NCBI GenBank assembly: GCA_951394405.1
Contig: OX596344.1
Location: forward strand, 2,232,001-2,296,000
DNA length: 64,000 nt
Direction of reading: 5' to 3'
Origin: Coprinellus micaceus
Lineage: Eukaryota; Basidiomycota; Agaricomycetes; Agaricales; Psathyrellaceae
Position numbers and translations under genes: made by a program. The notes below the pieces were generated by a model. That model was not told where the DNA came from. It saw only the letters and a list, made by a program, of their open reading frames with translations, and searched no databases. Shown here in pieces: positions 23,636 to 35,649 of the stretch. Every line of letters starts with the position of its first letter. Within the stretch, counting starts at the first letter, position 1.

Positions 23636-24316
23636 TAAGCGCCTTCGGGGTGGGTGGCCCACTGCTGCCCTAGGCTGCCCTATCTCACTGCCCGGCTGTC
23701 AGGAACCTCTGGAAACTCTGCTCTGCCATCTTATTCCAGATCACCGGCACTTTTGTGTACCATTGCGTTGTACGTAGCTCTATCCGACTAGTACTTTTCC
23801 TTGGTCGTACTACTACGCGGTTACTGAGAAATTGGAGGAGTGGACAAGCGCCCAACGATCGCGGAGTTCCAATCGATTTGAACTTATGGGTTTCTGTTTA
23901 TGGAGGGATTCACCACAGTCCTACTTGTCACTTTCCCAGCAAATTTGCTGGGTATATGGGGGGGACTGCACAGCTAATTTGCTGGGAAAGTGATAGGACC
24001 ATGGGGGAGGGATTGAGAGCATTAGAGTAACGAGGGTGAATTGAGATCTCAAGCTAGAAGCTCTGTGCGCAGCCCATGCAATGTCTACTTAGGATTCCTT
24101 GGAACGTGGACGTTTCGGTGGACGTTGTTTGCGTCTCGGCCTTGTCACCCTCAAGAAAGGAAGCCCGCCTAGCTGTTGTGTCAATTGCTTCCGGTATCAA
24201 CGTCAGGTCGACAGCTGAATCCCTCTGTCGGGATGCCTCGTGTTTTGTGTTCTTTGTCCGATCCAACTTCCTCTCTCAACGCCTTCTCGCTCACTTTATC
24301 CTCTCAACTCGACTCC
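23636..24316. other. Intergenic upstream of B8
   Basis: Contains the inverted repeat described separately (23919-24000). The rest should hold the B8 promoter. Open frames upstream of the B8 ATG have no recognisable motif. Confidence 0.45.
23919..24000. repeat. Imperfect inverted repeat / short hairpin element
   Basis: CACTTTCCCAGCAAATTTGC begins at 23929 and is answered by the reverse complement of GCTAATTTGCTGGGAAAGTG ending at 23992. The match extends outward on each side (GTCCTAC on the left, ATAGGAC on the right). The loop is about 25 bases and G-rich. It lies between B7 and B8. It could be a tiny MITE remnant or a transcript-end hairpin. Confidence 0.6.
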
Positions 24317-27300
24317 ATGTTCACCGGGGCAAGAGATTTCAATATCAACAGCCTCGACATCATAAGCGCTGGTCGCGATGTCAATATCAACGTGATCACC
24401 ACCGCGTCTGCGGCCAGAACACTGGATCTGCAAGCACTCTTCTCAGGCAACCTAGATACACCTAGGATACCGACTGCACGTCACTCCGAGAGTCCTATAT
24501 CCAAGGAGTCGAATGACGGGGGTACACTTCTCGTGCAGCCGGGTAAAGACCGCCATCGTGGCTTCAAACGCGCGATCTATGGCGCATTTGGGAAGCGCAA
24601 GGGGCAGGGGTCAAAGGACGCAGACGGTTGCGCAAAAACGGTCAGTCCCGTGTTCCCCGAGTGCGCCATCGTGCCTTGCACTGACTGCTTCACCCCCTCA
24701 GGCCAGCATCGACATGACACAATCCTCGACTTTGGGAGATATCTCGACAGCAGAAGTTTATGTCCGAGGGTTACTTGAATCAGGAAATGGCTTACCGTGC
24801 TGGGACCCGAAGCCCCACGGTCGAGACGTCGAAACGGAGGGGATCGTCCCCGGCGATGTTGGAATTTACACTGCCGAACGAGGGTTTGAGAAGATATTCA
24901 ATTTGTGGGAGGATGAGGTTGGAATTCAAGGGGTAGCTGAATCAATGGGTGCGGCGCCCTATCGCCCTCCGAAGAGAACCATTCTCCGTAGCCGAAACGC
25001 CATGGACGAAGGTGAAGTTGTCGCGAAGGGGGCTTACGCTCAGCCTATTGAATCCACTTCGCCCACATCCGAGGGGTATGTCCCAACATCTGAATTTCAT
25101 TTGTAGAGATCGATGACCCCGATTTGTTAGACCCTCTCTTGGATTTGAGTTCAACTTACAAGGCTCTTCTGACGGTGCTATTCTCGCCATAACCTCGCCA
25201 GCGGACTTGGAGGCCGTGGAAGACCTGACTGTTCTCCACATGCGAGAGAGTATCATCCAGCATGCGGGCGTCTTGTACCTGTATGCGAACAGGGTGAGGC
25301 GCCTTCAGTCCGAGGACTGCTCGTTATATGTGGTGACCGGCTGTGTCAAGACTGACGCATGGGCTCTTGGGGCATTCCGGAAACGCTTGGATGGAGGGAC
25401 CGTGAAGCTTGTCCGAAACTCGGGGGACAACGAGCAGGGCGACACCCCCGTCTACCAATGGAATACACCGGGCTCAATATGGGCGGACCTCTTCACGGGC
25501 CAGAATTCGCAAGGGAAAAAGAATCAAACATTGTTTCTCCGCGGGTTCAAGATCGGATTCTCGCAAGCGTTCCGTTTCCGCATAGCACGGTCAGAGAATT
25601 CTGGTCTGCCAACTCCCTCTTTCCGTGGCTCCCCCGAGAGCGTGAGTTTATCCTCGAAGTCCCACTATCTTTAGCTAAAGTATGTCCTTGGCCAGACCTA
25701 TCATCCATGCGACGTGATAAACGACCGTCTTCTTAACCAAGTTCGCCGCCTTTGCACTGAATTCTCTGGCCTTTAGTATACTAATACATCTTACCGAACG
25801 GATAGACAGGAGTGGATATTGCGCTCAGTCATGATGACAACTGGAGGTTCCTCTTTAAGAGGGCGACTCTAGGAAAGGGTACCGTATTTGGGCGATTTCC
25901 TCATTCCTGAATCACTGACTCTTCCGCTGTTGACTTTCCAGACGCTGATGTACTCAACTTGGAGTCTCTAACTTTCAAGGGACATGCCCATGTGGCGAGT
26001 CATCTTCAAATTTCCATCCGGAATGGTATGTATCCAGCTTCGCACCAATTCCTGTACTTGCTGACGGGCAGCCAGGCGTCGCATATATAGATTTTCTGGA
26101 GCATGGCGAAGAAGAGAATAGGATCAAACAGAACAATAGGCAGAAGGAGCTAGATATCATCCAATCCGACGCATCAAATTTGTTGACAGTGGAAAACATG
26201 GTTTTCAGTGTGAGAGCATTTGAACGCAATGTTCACAGACGCTCAAATAGTCTCGTAGGTCATTCCAGAAGCCGAACTCGCCCTAGTTCACCCTCTTGGC
26301 GGAATTGGGTACCATCCTATTGCTCACGGGGGGCATGCAGACTTTTACATGGGCTCTAGGAAAGTTGGAGGGATAGTGAAGAAGGTATCCTTAAACCGGT
26401 GCAAATTCCTGCGCAATCATTGACGGGATTTTACGTTAGGTCGTCGTCAAAGTCTTCAGGAGCTATAAGTCTCATCAAATAACTCAGAACGCAGATCTCG
26501 ACGTGCGTCGCAAACTTTTCTTTGGCTCGATATGACTGCGGTCAACTAATCTGGCGCGCTCTTCCCAAGGCATTACGGCACGAATACTCTATCCTTGGCC
26601 TTCTGTCGCACCCTAATGTCATTCGCCTTGAAGGGTTAACCAGGATAGACGGTATACCAGGGAACGGTATGGTCCTGGAATACAAGTTTGGCAACCTTCC
26701 AGGTTTTTTAAAGCGCTCGTTTGCATTCGATCGGATGACAATGGTAGTGTCACACCTTTCGGCTTAGGACCTTACTAATGCGTCGTACTTCCGTAGGCCA
26801 AGGGCATCTTCCGGGGTTTGGCGTACATCCATAGCATGCAAATTGTTCATGGGAACCTCGAACCTGTACGCGAAGAGCTAAGTCAGTTGCTGGTTGCATT
26901 ATAGGCTGACCTGTCCTTCCAGAGAAAAATACTTGTTGAATTGGATTCCACGGCTGGCGACTTCTTTCCAGTGATATGCGGCTTCCGTTCCTCCAGACGC
27001 ATGAACGAAGTTCCCACGGCTACGAAGCCTTCTAGAAGCGGGGGTACAGGTAGCGGCCCTGAGGGTCCAACCCAAGATGGTGACGGTTCCAAGGATAACC
27101 GGATAGGTATGACGTACGTAGCGCCAGTGTGGTGAGTCGCGTCAAGTATGTCGTCACTTCGGTGCTCAGATTGGGTACATTGAGGTATCGCTCACCCGAG
27201 CTACTCAAAGACATGGGTAGAGTGGACGATGATGCGACCTATGCTTCGGACGTTTTCTCCCTTGGGCTAGTCATACAGGAGGTAAGCGGTTCCTCATACA

Positions 27301-27599
27301 ATCCTTAGCCGGGATCTCTGATTCACCATTGTCACTCTTAGCTTCTCACTGGAAAGCCACCATACACCAGGGAAATAATACCAAAGTTCCGACTCAGTGA
27401 TCGACTCGGGGATCCGGAGGCATCCCCTCGCCATGATGCGAATATCTACCCCATGATTGACGAGGGGCACAACTTCGTCTGGCCCATATTAGAAGACTGC
27501 TGGAAGGTCGATCCCACCGATCGCATCACTAGCGCCGAGGCCTGCAAGCGCCTATGCGAAGGAGCGTCCCACTTGGCGTCCCACTTGAATCGCATCTAA
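24317..27599 (+). CDS. B8: N-terminal domain fused to B-type pseudokinase
   Basis: Predicted 853 aa. Fourteen exons, all in phase: 24317-24640, 24702-25075, 25131-25641, 25675-25740, 25806-25878, 25942-26025, 26076-26209, 26259-26384, 26440-26502, 26570-26743, 26797-26865, 26923-27131, 27185-27281, 27342-27599. Residues 1-520 contain GARDFNINSL near the start, GDVGIYTAERGFEKIFNLW, GSSDGAILAITS, LYVVTGC, FLRGFKI, YHPCDVIND and HDDNW. From memory these resemble an Agaricomycete-specific family seen alone or fused to other domains; not verified. Residues about 523-853 are a B-type kinase domain: HGGHADFYMG, VVVKVF (Lys about 568), RHEYSIL, HGNLEPRK in place of HGDLxxxN (Asn about 663), CGF in place of DFG (about 685), SPELL, ASDVFSLGLVIQE, DCWKVDPTDRITS. 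Losing the catalytic Asp, loop Asn and DFG Asp makes it a predicted pseudokinase. A Gly/Ser/Asp-rich insert sits in the activation segment. The 33-nt intron at 25642-25674 is the weakest junction. Confidence 0.75.
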
Positions 27600-28633
27600 T
27601 TCCCAGTTGCTCCCAGTTGCTCGGCTAGCGGTGGCCGCACATCATTGACACCTGTCGCCCCACGATATAAACTCGCTGTCATTGTGTATAAGTGTACGCC
27701 AAATGTGTTCTTCCCACTCGAGTACTTTCGGGATCTGCCGTCATTGTGCGTGGAGCGTACAGACAATTTTTTTTTTTTTTAGCTTGCCGCCACCAGAGTT
27801 TCAGTCAAGGCAGTCTGTCGTGGCATTTAGTGAGAAATATTCTGGTATGTAAATGATCGAAGAATCAAATGGGGGCCCATGGCGGCACCGACAATCGTCA
27901 AGGCCCAGTGCTATTCACAGCAGTGCCCGTGGGTGACTATGCGAGGTGGAAGGACGCCAGGACATTGTTGGAGCAAGCATCCATTTGTCTCGTTTTGGGA
28001 TGTGACCTCCAGGGAGCCGCGTCTTGAGGACAGCGTATTTGATCGCGTCGCCGTAGGTGGTCACCCCGAAACGGAAGGGTACGAGACAAGCATCCATAGA
28101 GCGGAATAATGACTGCAGCAGTGGATCCGAGTAGGGAGGAAGCAAGCGGGTGCCCTCGCCGGAAGCTATTCACCCTGGTGGTATCGTGGAGGTGGTACTG
28201 ATCCAAGGGAAGTTAGAGTCGGGAATTTCGTAGGGCAGGAGTCTGGGGGAATTGAACAGTGTTCATCTATAAAAAACCGGTCAGCATAAGTAGTAGCTAA
28301 GGTGAATATATGGCATATGAACCTTGTTCCCATGTATGGGACCTCTGACTGCATGCCCACAAGTGCCTTGTGGGCAAACGTAGGGTATATATGGTGATCT
28401 CCATATAGGTAGGCGCCTGTGGTTTATCTCAGTATACGGGCGCTACGTATGCGGACCGAGATCGTAGTTAGGTACATATCCAGTGTGACATACCTATGGC
28501 CGGCGAGGGAGCGAATGCCGTTGTGGGGCGGACAGACTGAAGGCGGGGGAAGCAACGTAGCGTTGATAAGTGATGCATAAGTTACAATAGCAGAGTGAAT
28601 AGTGGTACGAATCATGGAAAGCGAAGTTACTAT
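27600..28633. other. Intergenic, end of kinase cluster
   Basis: No gene seen. A run of 14 T occurs at 27767-27780. Base composition becomes visibly more AT-rich from about here. Confidence 0.45.
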
Positions 28634-28883
28634 GTCGGAAAAACCCTACCCCCCCGGGCCGTTGATCCCAGGTGCAACACGTGTCAACAGATGCTGGCAC
28701 AAAGTCCGTTGGACCAAATGCTGGGACCGTTGGAGTCCACGTCCAACACCTGTCCAACACCCAGTCAGGCTAGGGATCAACGGGAGGTCCAACCGGGGTG
28801 AAACGGCATTGGCCGTGGTCCACCGGCATGTCAACAGCGTCCAACGGCACTGCCGTTGGACCTGGGGGTCGGGTTTTTCCGAC
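28634..28883. mobile_element. MITE-like element, 250 bp
   Basis: It begins GTCGGAAAAACCCTACCCCC and ends with the reverse complement of GTCGGAAAAACCCGACCCCC, giving terminal inverted repeats of about 20 bases with one mismatch. The interior repeats GTCCAACNN and its inverse CCGTTGGAC several times. There is no coding capacity. I see no clear target-site duplication. Most likely a non-autonomous DNA transposon; the superfamily cannot be assigned. Confidence 0.7.
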
Positions 28884-31800
28884 TAATAGGCGGCAAAGCA
28901 GGGAGAACAGCAAAGCCGAATGATAACACAAGAAGTTCATCAGGGGATTGATGACGGGTAGATAATGCTTTGTATTGCACAATTGAAGCTGCCACAGCTG
29001 CCATGCTCATCACTCTGACACTGCGGTTGATATGGGATTGCTTTGTCTGGTATACCTGTGGGACACTTTCCACCCACTGTCACGCCACAGGTAAAAATGC
29101 TGTTGCATGACTTCATTTTTCGCGTGCACAGCTCACGTACAGCTAAAAGACACTGACCGGCCAACATCACCCAGGCTGAGACTCGGTACACTTCGTTGGG
29201 AGATGCGGGAAGGAATGGAGAAATCAATCTTTCTGCTGTATGTCGGCGTCGCCGATGGCTATGGAATGTCAGGTGACGTAATAATGACCGGCTCTCCTGA
29301 ACCACTGTTCAGTCAGTCCACCATCCCTTCCATTCCTGTATAGAGGCCATGTAGAGACCAGGTGTGTTTAGCCTACGTGCCTACCCACCTGCAGATTCAA
29401 CTTTATTTGTTTGGTTCGAAACCCGTTGGGATATCAGCTGAAATACTGGCCTGATCTGGACGAGCAATGATCAATCAATCAAGGGTACTGCGACCTATGT
29501 CCTGGTAAGGCGATTGTGCTCCCAAGTAGAGGCAATGATAGGCATGGACAGGCATGGATGGGCTAGTGTGTGTTGATTTGAGCTCAACTACATATTGTGT
29601 TCACCGGGGCTGTGGGAGAATCAGCGACTCCTTGCAGCAGACTCTCCACACATATTCCCCACACAACAAAGACCTGTTGCTACTGTGTGCCTACGCTGAC
29701 CATGGGAGGTGAGGCATTGCAAGACCCTCGCGGGCTTGCCACTGGGTTCTGGTGAAGGGGCCTGAAATCAATGTGTGGTTGGGTAAACTGGGTTGCCAGA
29801 ATTGTATCCTCGTGAGTCGTAGATCGCCCACCAACCTGTGGGGCTCATCAATTTTTTTCAGTTGAAGACACGGTTGGCAATACAAAATCGATACAAGGCA
29901 ACTACCACCCACCACAGCCAAAATGGGAGACCTTATGATCCCTGGGGATGTGCCAGGGCAGGGACGCGAACTGGGGATGGTTGTGACCCAAACATCCAGC
30001 CCAACGTGAGAAGGGCTTCAACATGCCCCACAGTAGGTATGAGTGGTCAGAAGGTGAGGTTTGGGCTACCTAAATGTAACAATAAACAAAGTGAAGCACA
30101 TTCTCTCCTTACTCAAGATTGCTCAGTGATGATACTTATGGCCGAAATTATGAACTCAGAAGAGGTCATCAGTGAGAGGGTATCGCCAATGACCCACTAG
30201 GAGACGATAGGGCAGCCGACGCAAGCGGCGCTGCAACCTGCGACTTTTGACACCAGAAAAGTGAGGAAGTAGCAAACTGGGTAGTGTGTAGAGCCGGCTC
30301 TGGTGGAATTGAGCGGCAGTATTGCATCCGATGGCAGCGGGAGTGATGGTCTCTCCTCATCTGAATGCTTGGAATGTCTCAGACAGAGTCTGGCTAAGGG
30401 TATGAAGTGACTGGGTCCCTCAGCAAACCGTTGCTCTCCCAATTAATGACCAATACGAGGACCCTTTTTACCCGACAGCTTGTGTAAAACAGACAAGGAC
30501 TGGGAAAAAATGGCATCCTACTTGATGCCCGACACTGGCTTCGCAGTTCACGGCCGAGGGTTTCAGTAAAATTTGGGTGTTTGCAGCCTGCTGGGCTGTG
30601 GGATGGACCATAATTCTGATATACCTGACACCTCACTATATAGTTTCCAAACTTTGTCAATGTTATCCTTAATCAGCACTTCATTTTGATCAGACGTTCC
30701 GGTTCCCCCCAAAACCTACGCCAAGCCTTGAGCTGGCCTCTCTCAACGCTCAACAGTTGGACATGAGCTTGGTGAGGTGGCAATACAAAAGTATGAGAGT
30801 AACGAGGTTGAGCCACAAGGTTGAGGTGGTCAAACCAAACCTCTGATTTGAACTGGGGTGCTCACCACCGACGTATGAGGAGAGTTGTGAAGGGATCCTG
30901 GATAGGATCTAGAGGTCTGTGCCTTGCTAGGTTCATGCCAAGCCCCTCCTTTGTGTGCTCCGAACCTAGCGCCTTGCCACTACTCACACTGACTGTTTCA
31001 CGTATATCCAATGAGAAATGGTAGGTCAGTGTATGATGTCTCAAACTGTGATTATTATAAAAGGAAGTTAAGGGATATGTCATTAGCCTTGCTGAAGCAA
31101 GGAATGTCTCAAAGTGCGATTATCTCAGCGAAACTAACAATCAGAGGGCCCGTTGGGCCGTCGTTCGCAGTCCATCGCACCATGGCAGGCTCCAGGAATG
31201 TGAGCCCTGGCTCTGGTCTCTGGAGTTTCAAAAAGAAGATTATGAACTGGGCAAAAGCCAGTGTTGTGCCGGAACTTATGGCTTTTGACAGGGGGGATGA
31301 AGGTGCAGCTTCACGATGCTCAGGTGTGCAATCCCACGGAATTGTCCTTGACTCGGAGATGTGACACCAATGTAATCATTTAAAGGGGGGGAAAACTGGA
31401 GGCTGCATATAGCACGGAATGCTGAGTATTATCTACAGGGTGGCAGGAGAGACCAATGACGAACGACGAACGACGGTCACCAAACATGGTTCCCCATAGG
31501 TCATATGTCCTCGCCCGAATCAACTTACTCACCCTCCTATGCTTATTCAACAGGAAAGTCCACATTCCCCATTGTTCCTTACCATCGGCCTCAATGACCA
31601 TTTGCCCCTATGGCTGGTAATAGACTGCTGTATTATACTTTCAATGAGCAATTGTACAGCCCATTTTCTTGGGAGCAGAAACAGTCCATTAATCCATACA
31701 CACTACACCTGACCAACACCTGACTAGTCTACACCTCGGCTAGGTTTCAGAATTTAGGAGGGTCTGCTACTCCGCCAGAATGTTCCATGAGCTTCCCTCT

Positions 31801-32341
31801 CTTGCCCTAAACGGAGTAGTTCCAGCTTGGTAACGTCCTAGTGAGTGCTCAACGATCCAGGCCATACCTATGAGGCACGATTCCTTAGGGATGGGGCAAT
31901 AAGCTCGACTGGACGCATCGTGCACGAGGCCGTGACCACACTCCAGTTCACAGAGACCTTGCCAAGGCTTCACAGTTCCACTAATAGGGTATGTGTCTAT
32001 CCTCCCCGTTACCTGGGTGAGACGCTCAAAACTCACTCTAGTTCCAAATGGTGGCCCCTTGTCGGGCAGTTGGGAGGTGGCTCGTAGGAAGGCACCTGTA
32101 GTGACTTCGCTGCACGATACAAGAGCCACTGGTCGGTTACCCCAACTTCATCAAATCACAAGATGCAATAGCCTATGACTCACGTTCTCTTTGAAGCTCA
32201 CGAAGACCAGAATAGGGTGCTGCATAGGCCATAGGAGCCTGCTACAGGGTCACAAATGTCGGCACAAAGTGGAGGCTTGGCGGTGAAATGGCGATGGGCG
32301 AGATGGTCAGAGTTGGAATGGTGGAGACAATGGCGATATGT
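28884..32341. other. Intergenic, no gene seen
   Basis: About 3.5 kb with only short frames lacking motifs. The longest (29838-30200 +, 120 codons) has no ATG at its start and no splice context. Some short strings recur (for example GAAGCAAGGAATGTCTCAAA at 31093, echoed at 31040), suggesting decayed repeats. Confidence 0.45.
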
Positions 32342-33654
32342 CACCTCAGTCACATGGACTAGCCTACCTCTTAGGTATCAAAAAATTGTTGGATCAGCTA
32401 CCTAAGGGGTAGGCCTAACTGGATCTGTCCAGCCTGCTCCCGCCTGGATCCATCCAGCCTCCCCCCTGGTTCTGATCCATTCTGGACCACCTGGATTTGT
32501 CCAGAGCCTGGATTAAGCCTGGATTCATCCACCTGGATGCCTTGCTTGGTAATCTGATGGAGTGTCACATGACAGGTATCTGGGGTCCTGGTTCTGGATT
32601 AGATCCACAGTGCCTGGATGCATCCAGCCATGACATCATCTGTGCCTGGATATATATTTGGAAGGTGACATCATAGATACCAAAAATAGATATGACATCA
32701 TGATTGTCAGGAACAGGCACCAGATTTGATGGCAGATAGCCTGTCCATCAAATGACATCACAGATCTCAGGAACAGGTACCAGATTTGATGGGACACAAT
32801 CTGTCCATCAAATTACATCACAGGTACCGGATTTGATGGACAGATTGTGTCCATCAAATGACATCACACTCATTTAGATAAGAGCAAACAATACTCGTTG
32901 CCTTCTCTCTCTGTCAGTTCTTACCCGATAAGGAAGGTTTGGGTATCATTAGAAAGCGTTGAATCAGGGCTATTCATATCTTGTCATGCTCTGCTAACCC
33001 ATTCAATTCCCACATTACAATTAGGCAAACTACCCAAATAATCTGATATGCCCACTCTGCGAGCTCACTCTTCACTTGTAATATACAATTTTTGATCCCA
33101 TTACTTTGTGGGACTTGACTCTGCTAACAAATACTACCAAATACACAGCCCTAGACTTCTCCATTCCTTTTAAATCAATACCAAAACCCCAAATTGTTCA
33201 TTGGTCACACAATCATCACAATGATGTCCAACTCACCAATGATCCATGTGCCTCCTGGAGGATGTAAGCCATTTGAATGATGCTTAGATACCTTATACAC
33301 TATAAGACAATGTACTTTCACTCCAAACTTGAAAGTAGAAGCACAGAAATGAGATAGGCACATAATTGCATTGACAACATCAGTATTTATGTCAAATCAG
33401 TGCTAAGACAGCTGTGGGAAAGTTGCTACTTGTGGGAAATAGAATGAGGGCAAGAAATAGAACAAAAATCAACAAACCAGAAGGAAAATGGATCAGGGGT
33501 TGCAAAGATATGGAAGGTGTACCATATCTTGTCTGACTTTGAGTGGTTGTTCCTAGGACTTCTGTAATGTCTTGTTACAAAGTGACTGTTTCTCCCATAT
33601 CTTTTGAGTGTGTGATCCGTTTTCCTTGCAATATTTTGTAATCCCCCTAGATTG

Positions 33655-33822
33655 ATGTCCCATTTACAATTTCCAAAGCTATTTGGTGTGGGAATATGCA
33701 CAGCCACCATAAATGGCCAAGTACCAGAATTTTACCTGTGTCATTTGGGAGATGTGTATTCTGTGTTGCTTGGACATTGTGGTGTTATTACTCCACTTTC
33801 CCACTGGGAACAGCTTATTTAA
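33655..33822 (+). other. Short ORF shared by both long-TIR elements
   Basis: A 56-codon frame in copy 1 (contains FGVGICTATINGQ, ending SHWEQLI) corresponds to the - strand frame 42510-42728 of copy 2 (contains FGVGVCTATINGQ, ending SHWKWVI). The upstream extension open in copy 2 is broken by TGA in copy 1 where copy 2 has TGG. It may be a remnant of an ancestral internal gene, or coincidence within non-coding sequence. No function is recognised. Confidence 0.35.
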
Positions 33823-33857
33823 CCACTGGTATGTCCTGTGAACCATAGATGCTCTTG

Positions 33858-34586
33858 CCTCAGGACCACACCTTGCATATCATGCAACTAGTGTGCCATA
33901 TTCAATTGTGATGGTCCATGACTGAACAAAGAAAGAATAAGTTATCTGAGCCCCTGGGACTGGTGTATTGTATACAGCACTTTATTCTGTGCCCCAAGAA
34001 TCATCCCATACTGCTGTTTGTCTGTGGTTATTTACACAACATACAATAAAAAATACAAATATCAAGCTAAAGCACCTCCTGACAGGGGTGAGAGCAGTGG
34101 GTCTACCTGGACTACCCGGATANNNNNNNNNNNNNNNNNNNNNNNNNNNNNNNNNNNNNNNNNNNNNNNNNNNNNNNNNNNNNNNNNNNNNNNNNNNNNN
34201 NNNNNNNNNNNNNNNNNNNNNNNNNNNNNNNNNNNNNNNNNNNNNNNNNNNNNNNNNNNNNNNNNNNNNNNNNNNNNNNNNNNNNNNNNNNNNNNNNNNN
34301 NNNNNNNNNNNNNNNNNNNNNNCCTCAGGACCACACCTTGCATATCATGCAACTAGTGTGCCATATTCAATTGTGATGGTCCATGACTGAACAAAGAAAG
34401 AATAAGTTATCTGAGCCCCTGGGACTGGTGTATTGTATACAGCACTTTATTCTGTGCCCAAGAATCATCCCATACTGCTGTTTGTCTGTGGTTATTTACA
34501 CAACATACAATAAAAAATACAAATATCAAGCTAAAGCACCTCCTGACAGGGGTGAGAGCAGTGGGTCTACCTGGACTACCCGGATA
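33858..34586. repeat. Assembly gap with duplicated contig ends
   Basis: Positions 34123-34322 are exactly 200 N. The 265 bases before the gap (33858-34122) and the 264 bases after it (34323-34586) are the same sequence, from CCTCAGGACC to CCCGGATA, differing by one C in a homopolymer (GTGCCCCAAG against GTGCCCAAG). This is what two overlapping contig ends that were scaffolded rather than merged would look like. Confidence 0.9.
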
Positions 34587-35238
34587 TGAATAGCCCTGAT
34601 TCAACGCTTTCTAATGATACCCAAACCTTCCTTATCGGGTAAGAACTGACAGAGAGAGAAGGCAACGAGTATTGTTTGCTCTTATCTAAATGAGTGTGAT
34701 GTCATTTGATGGACACAATCTGTCCATCAAATCCGGTACCTGTGATGTAATTTGATGGACAGATTGTGTCCCATCAAATCTGGTACCTGTTCCTGAGATC
34801 TGTGATGTCATTTGATGGACAGGCTATCTGCCATCAAATCTGGTGCCTGTTCCTGACAATCATGATGTCATATCTATTTTTGGTATCTATGATGTCACCT
34901 TCCAAATATATATCCAGGCACAGATGATGTCATGGCTGGATGCATCCAGGCACTGTGGATCTATCCAGTATCTGGATCTAATCCAGAACCAGGACCCCAG
35001 ATACCTGTCATGTGACACTCCATCAGATTACCAAGCAAGGCATCCAGGTGGATGAATCCAGGCTTAATCCAGGCTCTGGACAAATCCAGGTGGTCCAGAA
35101 TGGATCAGAACCAGGGGGGAGGCTGGATGGATCCAGGCGGGAGCAGGCTGGACAGATCCAGTTAGGCCTACTCCTTAGGTAGCTGATCCAACAATTTTTT
35201 GATACCTAAGAGGTAGGCTAGTCCATGTGACTGAGGTG

Positions 35239-35649
35239 GATATGTCGGGTTGAGTCTGCCTGGGGGTAATCTTGGGGTAACGATATTCAGCAAGTTGTCA
35301 GTAGACTCTCCAAAAGTTGTCTTCAAAGGCTCACAGTCATTGATATTTCCACAAGACCCGTCCCAGCACCTGTGATGAGGATAGCCTTGTGGTTGCAGTA
35401 GAATGATGAAGGATTGCTCCTGGCCTTTTCATAAGCCAGAGTGTTGAATTTGAAGCGGAGCTTCTCGTGTTCCCACACAGCCTCAGCGCCAAATGACATC
35501 AAATAGGAAGACTGCAATTCTCACGAAACAAAGCATAACGTAGGTAGTACACATAGGCAGAGCGGGACTGTTAGAGGAGGGTTGGGGATATAAGTTGAAG
35601 GATGGGCCTGTCGAAGTAGAGGCAACAAAGGAGGCATATCAAAGTGATT
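35239..35649. other. Intergenic
   Basis: No feature recognised between the long-TIR element and the - strand gene fragment. Confidence 0.4.

Larger units (their letters stand above)
32342..35238. mobile_element. Long-TIR DNA transposon, copy 1 (non-autonomous)
   Basis: Both ends carry the inverted sequence CACCTCAGTCACATGGAC. The inverted arms run about 32342-32980 and 34583-35238 (about 640 bp each). Immediately outside, GATATGT is present on both sides, a 7-bp target-site duplication. The interior (32981-34582) is AT-rich and encodes no transposase. It contains a 200-N gap with a duplicated flank (see that entry). The outer third of each arm is filled with CTGGAT/ATCCAG palindromes; the inner third has repeated TTTGATGGACA...TGTCCATCAAA hairpins. 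The second copy is at 41732-44562, its interior in the opposite orientation. Confidence 0.85.

Noticed and set aside
27767..27780. T14 run, considered as a terminator or retroposon tail
   Set aside because: No adjacent RNA gene, retroposon body or target duplication seen.
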